Origin: Ascaris suum
Lineage: Eukaryota; Nematoda; Chromadorea; Rhabditida; Ascarididae
NCBI GenBank assembly: GCA_013433145.1
Contig: CM024191.1
Coordinates: 4,542,501-4,606,500 of the forward strand
Reading direction: 5' to 3'
DNA: 64,000 bases
In this document: positions 40,501-48,260 of the stretch, in pieces
Layout of the letters: every line of letters starts with the position of its first letter
How positions within the stretch are numbered: position 1 is the stretch's first letter
The notes under the pieces: generated by a model
What the model was told of the DNA's origin: nothing
Seen by the model: the letters and a program-made list of their open reading frames with translations, nothing else
The model's database searches: none
Position numbers and translations under genes: made by a program

Positions 40501-43479
40501 TGTTCTCCTGATCCTTGCATAGAAGACAGCTCTGATAGTGGTGATTCGAAAGCAACCAGGGAAATTATGAAAAGATAAAGACGGATACTAGCCAGAGAAC
40601 GATCGACCTTTGAAGATCGTCATGATATGCGATTTTATATTCCACCTGTCACAAGTCAGTTGGTTTCTGAAGTCTACTTTTCCGCATTAGAATACTCTCA
40701 GAAACAAGTGAGTTTATGCGTATGTATGCGTGATATTGTGTCTGTGCTCGATTAGTTGGCTTCTTATTGCTTCCTGCCTTAAAAGGTTGGTTCTACGAAC
40801 AGTTTGCTGCATGGATGATCCTCTCGTTGTTGTAGATGCTGAACAACTGAACTTGCTTGGAGCTGCATTTCCTCTCCACTCGAAGGTGTAACTGCGTTAT
40901 AGGTATAATGCTTACGCAGCTGCGGTGATTGTGTATTGGGGATGGGGAAGGCTTCTGAATTGGTCAGACGACGGTGCGGCGCCATCGCAGACGTCAATCG
41001 ATGACTGAACGTTGTGTTACTCGCGTAGCACAAGTGCAAATGGCAGTGCCCTTCAAACGACTGGGTTGTTGTCTACACGCTGAAGTCGAAGCGCTTTTCG
41101 GCGACGGGACACGCGACGTACTATTAAATTTCCATCTAGATGGCTAGACCGGAAACACGTTTGTTAAACCATTGAAGAACTCTTTCATAGTTAAACGACT
41201 TACACTGAACGCCACTTCGATTTCACCGGCTTGAACATCGTTGATGCTGATTGTGAGCAAACGCCCTCGCTTCTTGTGTTTCTGCAGAGCCGATCGAATC
41301 GTTGTGAAGTTCGTTACGATCGTGCAGAAGTGACAGAGATTCCAGCAGCTGGGTATCAATCGTGGCAGTTGAAAACCGTAACTAAAATGGTGATAATTTC
41401 TAACATTTGTGAAGAAAATTTTTGAAAATCGTACGAAGAGGATGAGTGCACGTGGATAGGAAGATAGTTGATTCAACAACGTTCGCTGCTTTCATAAATA
41501 ATCGTAAAGAAAGCAACCAAAAACAGCTGGATTCAATCGACAATCGCTTTGACGTTCCCAAATTAGCGTTATATCTCTTTTTGTGACAATTGTTCTTGAA
41601 ATTTTCGTTGTAGAGAGTTATAGCCTGAAATCGTCGAATCGCTTTAGTACAATAGCGAACGTACATTTTTAGAGAGCGTTTAATGAAATTAATTTAATGC
41701 AAATTGATGAAATATAAATTGAAATACAAATAGAGCTTTTTGCATAAACATAGAAGAAAAACAAGCATGCAATTTGCTCACTGCTCACATCCACAAAACA
41801 GCTCGCATTGCAAAAATATATTCGTGCACACTGTAAACATTCACTGAGCTTTTTGCCTTTGTGTGGAAAAATGCGATCGTATATTTCGGCAAAGACGTTA
41901 CACCAAAATCAAACTTCCACTTCGAAAGACCAATTTTAGTTCGATGTTGATAGCAAAATTTCATGCTTTTGCACTGTATGTTTTGATCGTCTGGAAAGAT
42001 TGGGCCGTTTTGAGCTTATTATATTTGTCAAACGATCTGGCCAGTACTGCCTTACTAGGGAATCCAATGTCTCTCAGTCAAAGACTATCAGTTGGAGCGA
42101 ATGAAAGCGTAACTATTAGCAAATTAATCGTAGGAAATTTTAATGCCGTTGTCAAAAAATCAACAAAAAATCAAGCAGCATAGTCGAGTCAGTTCATCGC
42201 AGTAGCTGTCTGAATAGTCGGCCTCTTCAAGTGATTAGAGGTATTCAAAAAAAAAATTAGTTTCTTGACAGTAATATATGCAGTCATGATTGTAATATAC
42301 AGTCTTTTTCGGCTACAATTTGCAACACCAGTTATGGTCATGTCATGACTTATTGCGATAGTAATTTCCACACATAGAGCTCCGAATTCAGCTGCCATTT
42401 GAGGAGTTCTTTAGTGCTATTGTTTTTGTTGTCAACAGAAAACACAGAAAATGTCTCATACTAAAACATTTAAGTTTGCACCTTATTTAACCTCCAACCG
42501 ATTGCAACCGAAAAGTCGACTGTTTAATACTGTATTCTCCAACATTGCTAGAGGGACGACGATCACAGCGCGTTGCTAGTTTAGAAATATCGTTTGAGGA
42601 ATTTGCACCGTAAAAACCGCAATGCTTACTATCGGTTTATTAAAGTCGCTGGTATAGAAAAATGCTGAACTTTGATACACATAACTGCTGTAAACGTATA
42701 ATGGAATATTTTTCACATCAAACTGCTATCACATGCACTAGAGGTGCTGATCGTATCAGTGACGTTCTACAATTCAGGTTGACTATATTAGTGACCTTCC
42801 ATAATTCAATGTCAACTCTCTTGTCCTCCAACGCATATGAAACGTTATTTAACAAAATCTGGTTGCTGTTCGTATGTATGTCCTCAAACAGTGCGTAGTC
42901 CAATGGAAACACGGAAACATCATATCCGTGATCACTTTGTTATGCATCGCTGTCGATTAGCATTCCATTGAATGCAGGTGTTTTATTCTGTAAATATAAA
43001 TTACGAAAAATGATGGTCATTCACTCTGAGGTGATAGACAGTTAAAACTTGTCTTAAAAACATTAAAAGGCTGTTGTTGCTAAGCAGTTCTGGACTTCAC
43101 TTTCACTACTGCAAGATAATTTTACACGTAAAAGGATTTTTTTACCCAGGAAAGGGCTTTACATTCCTAGCCATCCGTAAAATTCATCCCACTGTTTTGC
43201 TTCTAGTCCTCATGGGTTATGATTCTGTGGGCGTTTTGCCTGCTTTAGCCTCGGCAACCCAAATTGGGATCTTAGCTTGACCTGCAATCAGAGTGCTAAA
43301 TGGCTTAGGTAATCAAACATTGTTTTGCTGGTGTGAGTGTTCTTACTGAACTCCTCATTTGCTAATTGCAGTCTCAAACATCGGTGAATGCTGAGGAGAA
43401 GCAGCGGTCGGATGACTTTCTTCCTGATGTGCCCGTTGCGAACAACTTCTCAAAACGCGTTCCGGAAAACGCAAAGTAA
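1383..43479 (+). CDS. ARMC9: ARMC9 orthologue (LisH and armadillo repeat protein), 16 exons recognised
   Basis: Exons: 1383-1544, 2022-2180, 3600-3731, 4515-4658, 4910-5011, 5216-5358, 7995-8112, 8679-8768, 11842-12071, 12698-12908, 14500-14668, 33369-33424, 34067-34454, 38111-38168, 39016-39136, 43372-43479. Their phases join without a break into 796 codons plus stop. Seen: family signatures in the right order, including FALPYVQEPGKHPVFKEL, DDYYKLIDIAAELID, LLLHALRQ, EELARFLNSIASF, LAALQKLSLR, LEYGCALLMNLCL, YVNGILYS and an acidic EAEIESTDSL block. Known: vertebrate ARMC9 (about 800 residues) sits at the basal body and ciliary tip, works with TOGARAM1, and is mutated in Joubert syndrome. The core folds as armadillo-type helices; the C-terminal third is Ser/Pro-rich and disordered. 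Oddities: an 18.7 kb intron, several GTTGG donors, a possible 72-nt in-frame intron in exon 13, and a stop codon overlapping a strong donor in the last exon. The N-terminal LisH part is not located. Confidence 0.9.
2022..2180 (+). CDS. ARMC9: ARMC9 exon 2
   Basis: Acceptor TTTTTTATTAG, donor ACAG/GTTTCT, phase 0 to 0, 53 codons. It carries LKSYLEEGAGSKLS and the signature FALPYVQEPGKHPVFKEL, equivalent to the vertebrate 'YALPFVPNP-HP-FKELF' segment. This is one of the strongest diagnostic stretches for the family. Confidence 0.92.
3600..3731 (+). CDS. ARMC9: ARMC9 exon 3
   Basis: Acceptor AATTTGCAG, donor AAT/GTTGGT, phase 0 to 0, 44 codons. A lysine/leucine-rich helix leads to LIKWMAAYYQYA, aligning with the family's 'LKLIKFLALI' region. 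The donor was chosen because it is the nearest GT that preserves phase 0 into exon 4. The GTTGG form recurs in exons 10 and 12. Confidence 0.78.
4515..4658 (+). CDS. ARMC9: ARMC9 exon 4
   Basis: Acceptor GTGTTTTCAG, donor GCG/GTGAGT, phase 0 to 0, 48 codons. It contains YRELQDDYYKLIDIAAELID followed by CLEQSCQGKA, nearly collinear with the vertebrate '[25 protein letters not shown]' helix, which is predicted coiled coil. Confidence 0.93.
4910..5011 (+). CDS. ARMC9: ARMC9 exon 5
   Basis: Acceptor TCTTTGCAG, donor GTG/GTAAGG, phase 0 to 0, 34 codons. The peptide begins ISAGYFADISSRLMES, matching the 'YLQSVCVRLFSNQM' position just after the coiled coil, then becomes charged and polar (VEAERRMQKSAAGS). 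Confidence 0.83.
5216..5358 (+). CDS. ARMC9: ARMC9 exon 6
   Basis: Acceptor TTATTTTCAG, donor TT/GTAAAT, 143 nt ending in phase 2. It encodes a basic, poorly conserved linker (RMKRNRSLKARVDSRKK... then PADPNARPP). The phase-2 donor was preferred over upstream GT sites because exon 7 requires one base to complete a codon. Confidence 0.75.
5359..7994. other. ARMC9 intron, 2.6 kb, nothing recognised
   Basis: AT-rich intronic DNA. Open stretches at 5653-5853 and 6091-6432 on the + strand lack recognisable motifs and look like chance frames. No repeat family, tRNA or hairpin stood out. Confidence 0.5.
7995..8112 (+). CDS. ARMC9: ARMC9 exon 7
   Basis: Acceptor TTGTGCAG, donor ACAG/GTGAAT, one base plus 39 codons. 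It encodes LVGQLNYTKIANQLIK and ISSLLLHALRQ, aligning with vertebrate 'LDYEKLKKDLI...RLKAFLLQALRW', the start of the armadillo-type core. Confidence 0.92.
8113..8678. other. ARMC9 intron with a short 23-bp direct repeat
   Basis: About 570 bases of intron. It holds two near-identical 23-bp copies at 8224-8246 and 8285-8307. A long open frame runs antisense through this interval (8192-8788, - strand) but has no recognised domain. Confidence 0.5.
8224..8307. repeat. Pair of 23-bp direct repeats, 61 bp apart
   Basis: TTGTGTATAGCCCACTGAG... at 8224-8246 recurs at 8285-8307 with one substitution. The unit is intronic and has no evident function. It may mark a small local duplication. Confidence 0.8.
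8679..8768 (+). CDS. ARMC9: ARMC9 exon 8 (30 codons)
   Basis: Acceptor TTTTTGCAG, donor AAT/GTATGC, phase 0 to 0. It reads KSSAMRSIEIFAQKDVLLL, aligning with vertebrate 'GEQRETVLQAYISNDLL' between the LLQALRW and SVLQLL blocks. It is too short for an ORF-length screen and was found from the gap in the family alignment. Its position, length and phase all fit. Confidence 0.85.
8769..11841. other. ARMC9 intron, 3.1 kb, nothing recognised
   Basis: AT-rich intronic DNA with scattered short open frames on both strands (for example 9596-9811, 9856-10158 and 10541-10729) that show no motif. No RNA gene or clear mobile element was seen. Confidence 0.5.
11842..12071 (+). CDS. ARMC9: ARMC9 exon 9 (armadillo core)
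   Basis: Acceptor CATTTCAG, donor AAG/GTGAGT, 230 nt ending in phase 2. It encodes VKEELARFLNSIASFRVGR, DYLLSINQGRELLSAI and HSLAALQKLSLR, collinear with the vertebrate 'VRQYMARLINAFASLAEGR', 'LYLAQN' and 'VLGALQKFSLRR' helices. Confidence 0.95.
12072..12697. other. ARMC9 intron, 626 nt
   Basis: Intronic sequence between the LQKLSLR and SVQKELISLG exons. Nothing else was recognised. Confidence 0.6.
12698..12908 (+). CDS. ARMC9: ARMC9 exon 10 (armadillo core)
   Basis: Acceptor GTATGCAG, donor GAG/GTTGGT, one base plus 70 codons. It contains VQKELISLGMLEWLAYVLES, ALEYGCALLMNLCLNP and STLLKNESKE, matching the most conserved stretch of the family ('LEYSVALLMNLCLRS'). An alternative donor GTAATA four bases downstream would break the phase into exon 11, so the GTTGGT site is preferred. 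Confidence 0.95.
12909..14499. other. ARMC9 intron, 1.6 kb
   Basis: AT-rich intronic DNA with T-runs near 13010-13025 and 13056-13064. Open frames at 13383-13670 and 13860-14087 (- strand) and 14251-14451 (+ strand) show no motif. Confidence 0.5.
14500..14668 (+). CDS. ARMC9: ARMC9 exon 11 (end of armadillo core)
   Basis: Acceptor AAATTTCAG, donor TCAG/GTAAAC, 56 codons plus one base. It starts ICKYVNGILYSMMCVGRVRA, equivalent to vertebrate '[20 protein letters not shown]', and ends LPVLLKLFSS at the position of 'FIIKQLNS'. The phase-1 end predicts a linker exon before the acidic segment, which was then found at 33369. Confidence 0.93.
14669..18640. other. Giant ARMC9 intron, first part, nothing convincing
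   Basis: Start of an intron of about 18.7 kb (14669-33368). It is AT-rich with short open frames on both strands and no recognised domain. It contains an 18-bp tandem duplication at 15497-15531. Confidence 0.5.
15497..15531. repeat. Two-copy 18-bp tandem repeat
   Basis: The unit AGCTTGATTTCTTAATTA is present twice back to back, the second copy ending one base early. Replication slippage is the simplest origin. Confidence 0.85.
18660..18800 (+). promoter_or_regulatory. TATA-like box in a GC-rich, CACGGCAC-repeat patch
   Basis: CTATAAAA at 18742-18749 sits in a locally GC-rich stretch where the word ACACGGCAC occurs twice (near 18697 and 18764), with an inverted relative (CCGTGCCACG) near 18723. 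A pyrimidine/CA-rich segment follows at the distance expected of a transcription start. This is inferred from words alone. It could drive an intron-nested transcript, such as one including the hairpin 250 bp downstream, or be chance. Confidence 0.3.
19002..19077. repeat. Near-perfect 29-bp inverted repeat, long hairpin
   Basis: The left arm 19002-19030 (AATGCCCGCAATCGCGGCC...) and right arm 19049-19077 are reverse complements over 29 positions except three. As RNA, two of these are G-U pairs and one is an A-C mismatch. The 18-base centre contains a further TAGCA/TGCTA pairing around a TTCA loop. Length and shape fit either a microRNA-type precursor or a foldback (MITE-like) element. Near-perfect arms lean towards an element or siRNA-type hairpin. 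Confidence 0.85.
19078..24900. other. Giant ARMC9 intron, middle part
   Basis: About 5.8 kb of AT-rich sequence. Open frames at 22331-22606, 23257-23472 and 23486-23749 (+) and 23970-24218 (-) have no recognisable motif. A purine-rich GAGAGGGAGGGAGTGGGGG run lies at 23243-23263. Confidence 0.45.
24930..26450. other. GC-richer island with CpG-rich core at about 25.35-25.61 kb
   Basis: Base composition changes sharply here: pyrimidine-rich up to about 25.35 kb, then a CpG-dense stretch to about 25.61 kb, with overlapping long open frames on both strands (the longest is 24931-25431 on +, 166 codons). None shows a protein family signature. The mixed-strand openness is typical of GC-rich non-coding DNA. 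A promoter or alternative first exon inside the ARMC9 intron is possible but unproven. Confidence 0.35.
26451..28780. other. Giant ARMC9 intron, AT-rich stretch
   Basis: No feature recognised. It contains a T-run at 26878-26894 and weak open frames at 27270-27506 and 27835-28017 (+) without motifs. Confidence 0.45.
28780..29300. other. Second GC-rich, CpG-dense island
   Basis: From about 28.80 to 29.15 kb the sequence is far richer in CG than its surroundings and is open on several frames of both strands, with no domain. It starts with an alternating purine-pyrimidine tract (28837-28864). The composition suggests a regulatory island or alternative promoter. Proof would need RNA or chromatin data. 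Confidence 0.35.
28837..28864. repeat. 28-nt alternating purine-pyrimidine tract (Z-DNA type)
   Basis: Strict purine-pyrimidine alternation over 28 bases, almost all GC and GT steps with one CA/TG pair (begins GTGCATGCGCGTGTG, ends GCGCGCGC). This is the sequence class most prone to adopt Z-DNA under supercoiling, at the edge of the GC island. Confidence 0.85.
29301..33368. other. Giant ARMC9 intron, last part
   Basis: Open + frames at 29372-29650, 29623-29961 and 29937-30302. The last is 121 codons and cysteine-rich (FCGVCSSELFGKSC, then GRCRCAAGIVDGYW) but matches no family I know. The sequence returns to AT-rich by 31.5 kb and ends at the short exon at 33369. Confidence 0.4.
33369..33424 (+). 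CDS. ARMC9: ARMC9 exon 12, 56-nt acidic linker
   Basis: Acceptor CATATTCCAG, donor CCG/GTTGGA. It supplies two bases to complete a codon, then 18 codons (NENHWNRRAAIAEDDNDP). It is the only exon I found in the 19 kb interval that converts the phase-1 end of exon 11 into the phase-0 start of exon 13. Its EDDND acidity fits the family's Asp/Glu-rich linker after the armadillo core. Confidence 0.75.
34067..34454 (+). CDS. ARMC9: ARMC9 exon 13, acidic to Ser/Pro-rich tail
   Basis: Acceptor AACATTGTAG, donor TCCG/GTAAAG, 129 codons plus one base. The start ADDYLEAEIESTDSLRIAVN and ELFGVRLLETKF follow the vertebrate 'DIMEADLDKDEL...LLTTEYL' block. The rest is Ser/Pro/Arg-rich and probably disordered. 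A strong donor (GAG/GTAAGC) at 34208 and acceptor (TTGCAG) ending at 34279 bound a 72-nt in-frame stretch that could be spliced out. Confidence 0.82.
35738..35907. repeat. Diverged direct repeat, copy 1
   Basis: Shares blocks in the same order with 36325-36478: CTCCTTCAGAATC, TGATATGAA, CAGCGA(A/G)AAACAAAC, TTGC/TTGTTGCA and GCTAGTCT/GCTGGTCT. By eye the aligned parts are roughly two-thirds identical. Offset is about 587 bp. It is an old duplication or two members of an unrecognised repeat family. Confidence 0.65.
36061..36315 (-). CDS. Unidentified open frame next to the duplication
   Basis: 84 codons from an ATG at 36315 to a stop at 36061, with sequence features such as YRDFVDEREQ, NADYCFNVIYVPTGW and HSLAGLPIDRPGKR. 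No family, signal peptide or membrane segment was recognised. It lies antisense in an ARMC9 intron between two repeat copies, so a transposon or retrogene fragment is as likely as a gene. Confidence 0.22.
   Translation of the reverse strand: MRRNIAYRDFVDEREQALNVMSWNADYCFNVIYVPTGWPHSAAKQRTEHSLAGLPIDRPGKRVCLSEGDRVLPSYLWIINECGK
36325..36478. repeat. Diverged direct repeat, copy 2
   Basis: Second copy of the segment at 35738-35907, in the same orientation. On the - strand one frame of this copy is open across the repeat and into GGTAAG donors, whereas the matching frame of copy 1 has a stop. This could reflect a decayed coding unit, but no family was recognised. Confidence 0.65.
38111..38168 (+). 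CDS. ARMC9: ARMC9 exon 14, 58 nt, proline-rich
   Basis: Acceptor GATTTTTCAG, donor ACAG/GTCCGC. It gives two bases, 18 codons (AINSPSVAPPKPKPNAKD) and two bases. Phase 1 in and phase 2 out fit exons 13 and 15 exactly. The Pro/Lys-rich content matches the low-complexity tail of the family, where homology alone is weak. Exact phasing is the main evidence. Confidence 0.7.
39016..39136 (+). CDS. ARMC9: ARMC9 exon 15
   Basis: Acceptor GATTGTTCAG, donor AAG/GTAACC, one base plus 40 codons. It contains NNRVTPKMLARGLSEPRA, reminiscent of the conserved 'CTPEMLDWNPP' motif near the vertebrate C terminus, then a Ser/Asn-rich stretch. Phase and position agree with exon 14. Confidence 0.75.
39137..43371. 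other. ARMC9 intron, 4.2 kb, with a coding-like block
   Basis: Mostly AT-rich, but 40.4-41.5 kb is richer in GC and open in several frames on both strands (described separately). A - strand open frame at 39478-39708 (76 codons) and one at 40057-40242 (61 codons) are unrecognised. Confidence 0.45.
40400..41488 (-). CDS. Hypothetical nested multi-exon gene, strand unresolved
   Basis: On the - strand five open segments join with matching phases and usable splice sites: 41488-41435, 41381-41227, 41120-41021, 40954-40916 (donor GTAAGC) and 40531-40400 to a stop. The peptide includes TQLLESLSLLHDRNELHNDS, TSRVPSPKSASTSACR and SCLLCKDQENKVSKC. It belongs to no family I recognise. The + strand of the same block also has long open segments (for example 40786-40885 and 40968-41147), though their phases do not all join and one contains a TAA. 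One strand may carry a small gene or decayed retrogene; this is a hypothesis only. Confidence 0.22.
43372..43479 (+). CDS. ARMC9: ARMC9 exon 16, probable last exon
   Basis: Acceptor GCTAATTGCAG, phase 0, 35 codons (SQTSVNAEEKQRSDDF, then FSKRVPENAK) and TAA at 43477-43479. The TAA overlaps a strong donor, AA/GTAAGG at 43476, so the transcript may instead splice on. A 20-nt exon at 45352-45371 and a segment from 45506 would then add a short Ser-rich tail in consistent phase. The early stop is simpler. Confidence 0.65.
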   Translation, partial: SQTSVNAEEKQRSDDFLPDVPVANNFSKRVPENAK

Positions 43480-44469
<990 letters not shown>

Positions 44470-44470
<1 letters not shown>

Positions 44471-45180
44471 CCTCATTTGAAAAATGAATTCTTTTGACTC
44501 TGGTAAAATGAAAAAAACACGGTTTTGAAGAATTGGTCGGTTGGAATGTCTGCAATATCGGGCGACAACGCATTCCAAGCTTTTACCGTTGTTTTTGAGA
44601 ACAAATGCTGAAATATGTTGGGACGGTATCGGTTGACTTCCTTGTCACGATCATTCGTAGAGAGGGTTTCAGCAACAGCGATGAAATATTAGAGGAATTC
44701 AACAAGCAGGAAATTCACAATGTTGTATGCCATAATCAAGTCGTAACAAAAACGATGGAATTCCTGTGTTTTTAAAGAGAGAGCTGGAGTTGTTTAGGAG
44801 TAGTTATTAGCGATAAACGAATCTATGCTTTCCTAAGATCTTGAACATAGACAGCCTCTGAGCATTCCCTTTAATGGAGAATGATCAACAATTAAGTACA
44901 GTTATGCAGCGCATATTCCCATTTGAATCCGATATCGTCCATAGTTGTGAGGCATACTCTGAGAGAGGGCTGACGTAAACCGTAATCAGCGTCATAAGCA
45001 AAGGTGAGCTCCTCCAAGGAAATGCTTAGAAGATTATGGAATTCTTGCACTAGCCTTCTTCACAATATTGGTGACATGCTGATGAAAGCCGGGTGTAGTG
45101 CTAGTCGTAACACTTCAGTCCTTGACAGAAGACCATGATATAGGCAGTGCACTGTCGGCAGGGACGCAGTTTTAAAAAAA
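44470..45180 (-). mobile_element. CR1/Jockey-type non-LTR retrotransposon relic (RT C-terminal end)
   Basis: On the - strand, two frame-shifted pieces match the end of reverse transcriptases of this class. One is LSLKTQEFHRFCYDLIMAYN (about 44725-44785), the 'SLE-RR--DLI--YKI' motif. The other is KTTVKAWNALSPDIADIP followed by TDQFFKTV (about 44520-44595), the 'VWNSLP--I-----L--FK' motif. Stops and frame changes between them show it is dead. Further upstream on that strand (to about 45.2 kb) the relic may continue but is too decayed to place. No target-site duplication was identified. Confidence 0.68.
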
Positions 45181-45978
45181 AAAAACATGAATGTAACAGA
45201 GCTGGGTAAGACTGGAATCCGTCTCGAGACAGAGTGTTGACAGTGAGGTGGGGTTGGAAGTCTCAACTTCGAGGGCTGCAAACGATGAATGCTGCCGGAT
45301 GGCAAACCATCTCAGGAGGTCCGCCTCCGAACAGCGTGATGTTGTCGCAGGTCTTTTTCGTCCTCAAGCAGTAAGGTAGAACTGAGGGCTTGCAAATCTC
45401 GAGTCTATCCCAAAGATGCAAGATTTTGGGTGGCTCTCAAATGGTAGCGTTGCGGTGGAAGCTTGATATTCATGCGATTCGGGAATCTCAACCCTACTTT
45501 TTCAGAATCCTCCAGTCTTGGGAATTTTTGATCCAATCGCAGTATTGGAACAACATGTGAGCCTACTATATCCTACAGGCGAACGTTTCTGACTGTTACG
45601 TATTCTGCTGTCAGAGATACTTATATCCTCCTTCCGATTTCCTCCTAGCTCTTTTTGTAATGAAATCCTTAGCATTCTTGGTCACTTTCTGAAATCTATG
45701 TTGAATTTCAATAGTGTACTTCTCTAGGCTGCCGGATCTGTTGTTTTTCGTTTGAGATTCATAAGGACAAGTAAAAGCGAAAAGCGTGACATCATGGTTC
45801 GATATCTGCCTCAAAGGCGCTCAATAATCGTGAAGCTTAGCTGCTCGTCTATTCGCTCTTCTTAAAGGGTTTCCGCTTTTTTTTTTTTTTTTTTTTTGCT
45901 GCAGCGGCCTTTTTCGAACGAAGGGAGCCATTTATTGCTAAATAGGTTTTCTATGCATCTACTGAAGATCGATACACG

Positions 45979-46038
<60 letters not shown>

Positions 46039-47240
46039 TACACACACCAATCACAAATATACAGCAAAGAGAGGTGAATGAAGTGAACTTGCTCGATGAA
46101 CGCATAGGTAAAACTCAATGAACTCATGAATACCTGCTGAGGATGCAAGTATTCAAACCATTAGCCAATTAAACACTTTGATAATAAAGAAAGCAAGCGG
46201 CCAGCAGACTTACAAATATAGCATCTCTACGCAAGAAACTTTAGTAAATAGAAAAACAGCTAATGAAGTAAACGAAGTCGTTCAGGAGTGATCGTTATAT
46301 TCCGAGTATTTCATATTGCCCAGCATTGCCATCACAATGAATCACTGAATTTCATGACGGTTAAGTCTGAATGGGTTTTGTGCTATTAGATTACTGTATC
46401 TGAGTGTTCACACAGTTCCATTTAATTTTTCTACTCAGTGCTTAAAAAAATGAAATTTGAACACTATTTGCATGGCATGTGTTATTCAGAGTGTTAATTG
46501 AGGTAGTACTTCAGTATCATAAAACAGTACTCAAATACAATTCTAGTGCATTTTTTCTTCTGAGCGAACCACACCCTAGTGGGAAGAAAAGCCATTTCAA
46601 AAGAGCATCGTCCAATAGCTACGGTGCGTGCCTTTTTTAAAGCCACGCTACGGGGTGCTGATGAGTCGATGCATGTGACTTAGGCATGTGCCTGCTGTTA
46701 GAATGTCTCGCAAAAATTGATCGGCAGCTGGCGGCTATGTGAAGACAAATTGACAAAACGGAACGCACGTGAACATCCCCTCCCTCGTTATGCGACAGTC
46801 ATTGGCGAGGGGAGGTGAGTTAACAAAAACGACTGCTGATAAGACTTTGGTGATGAAAAAAATCAAAAGCGACCAAAAAATGGCGCCAGAAATAATACTG
46901 TCACTACTCCATCGATAATTAGAGCGCTTATTTGATTTCAAAAACGAAACGAATATACGGTTAAGGGAACGCTTCTTTATATGTACTTTATAGGAGCTAA
47001 TTTCAAATTGGCAATACATAGTGCTTACTTTTTATCTATATAGATGCAATTATTGTTGAAGTTGCATTTTCCTTGGCATTTATGACGATCTGATATTCGT
47101 GGAAATAATTATTGAGTATGCAATTTTGAGTTGAAATTCTCTATCGAGTAGAAAACATCGCTTAATTGAGCTATTGTAAACTTAAAAATGAAATAATGAC
47201 TAGCAATGAGAGCCTCTAATTCGTTCCCATTCCAACGACT
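45181..47240. other. Intergenic, mostly unassigned
   Basis: Contains a (CA)n tract at 45974-46048 and a T-run at 45879-45898. A small open segment after a TTTTTCAG site at about 45506 (NPPVLGIFDPIAVLEQH, then GTGAGC) looks exon-like but belongs to no recognised gene. A - strand open frame at 46735-47019 has one hydrophobic segment and no motif. Confidence 0.35.
45974..46048. repeat. (CA)n microsatellite
   Basis: Mostly uninterrupted CA repeats with a few TA and CG variants at the ends. Antisense it gives spurious Cys-Val repeat frames. Confidence 0.97.
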
Positions 47241-48260
47241 ATTTCAGTGTTATTTTCTGCGGATCATTCGCGTTCATCAGCGTGTCTTAATTTCTTTTTT
47301 TTTTTTTTTTTTTTGTCATTCGGCTGCGTGCATAATGGTATGAATTCCAGTTCTACTCAATGTGCTCTTCCCACGATATTGGTGCATTTTGCAACATCAG
47401 CTACAAAAATCAAGCGAATTAACTTAGATGGTAGGATACGTCGTCGACGCGTACCGATTAATAATTCGGAATTAGAGAAGCATCTTCAATTAGAGTTATC
47501 CTTAACCGGCTGAATCCAACTAAACTTATCCTTGATTCACCTCTTGAAAGTCCTCTTTTCGAAATTGCTTCTTATAGGAGAGGTTCTCCAAATATCCGTT
47601 TATAGTTGAGCGATTTCAACGAATCCCTATTATTCTATATTATTCAGCTGTCTAAAAAACCCGATGAGTGTAAAAGCTGGATTGATGAAGATGAACTTAT
47701 GTTTTCAGTGAATTTGTTTCAGCACTTTTGAATATGTCGCTGCGTTTGGCTCACGACCGAAAGTTCTACGGACACCAGACAAGGAAAGAGGCAAAGGCAC
47801 TTCTATGGTGTGAATCAGAATTTCTTTTCGAGAGACACTGTATTTTTCAGATACGCTGTATACTGGGGCAAAATTTTAGGCTAGAACCACAGCTGGTTTT
47901 GACGACATCCACCCTGAAGAATCTCCGAAATGAGGTCATCTTGTTCACTGATGAGGAGAGGGAGGAAAGAAGGAGGGAAGAAAAGATTGGGTATAATCGG
48001 AAGAAGTGCCACCTTTCGACGACATTTTGCTTAGGAATTTCCATGTCTGTTCATATGCGAACACCCAAGATGGTTACAGTTACCTCTTATAGCACTCAAT
48101 CTTTATTAAACACCTTTGGCAGTTCCAAGTTATCAAGAGCGCATTTCAGTGTGTGGTTCGCTGAATTTGCACAAAATGTAAGCAAGCATTTCGTCTGTGC
48201 TGAAAGTGCAATATTTCTGGGTTTTTTGCACATATCGCATTATTGTGGTTAGAGTTCATC
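47241..48260 (+). other. Coding-like islets, gene unknown
   Basis: Three nearby + strand stretches look like possible exons or exon remnants. They are about 47393-47513 (KIKRINLDGRIRRRRVP, then NNSELEKHLQLE), a segment after TATTATTCAG at about 47648 (LSKKPDECKSWIDEDELMFS), and an open frame at 47728-48252 (174 codons, including LRNEVILFTDEEREERRREE). Their frames do not join obviously and no family is recognised. Chance openness is possible. Confidence 0.22.

Noticed and set aside
45862..46148. Cys-Val repeat frames on the - strand
   Set aside because: Translation of the (CA)n tract.
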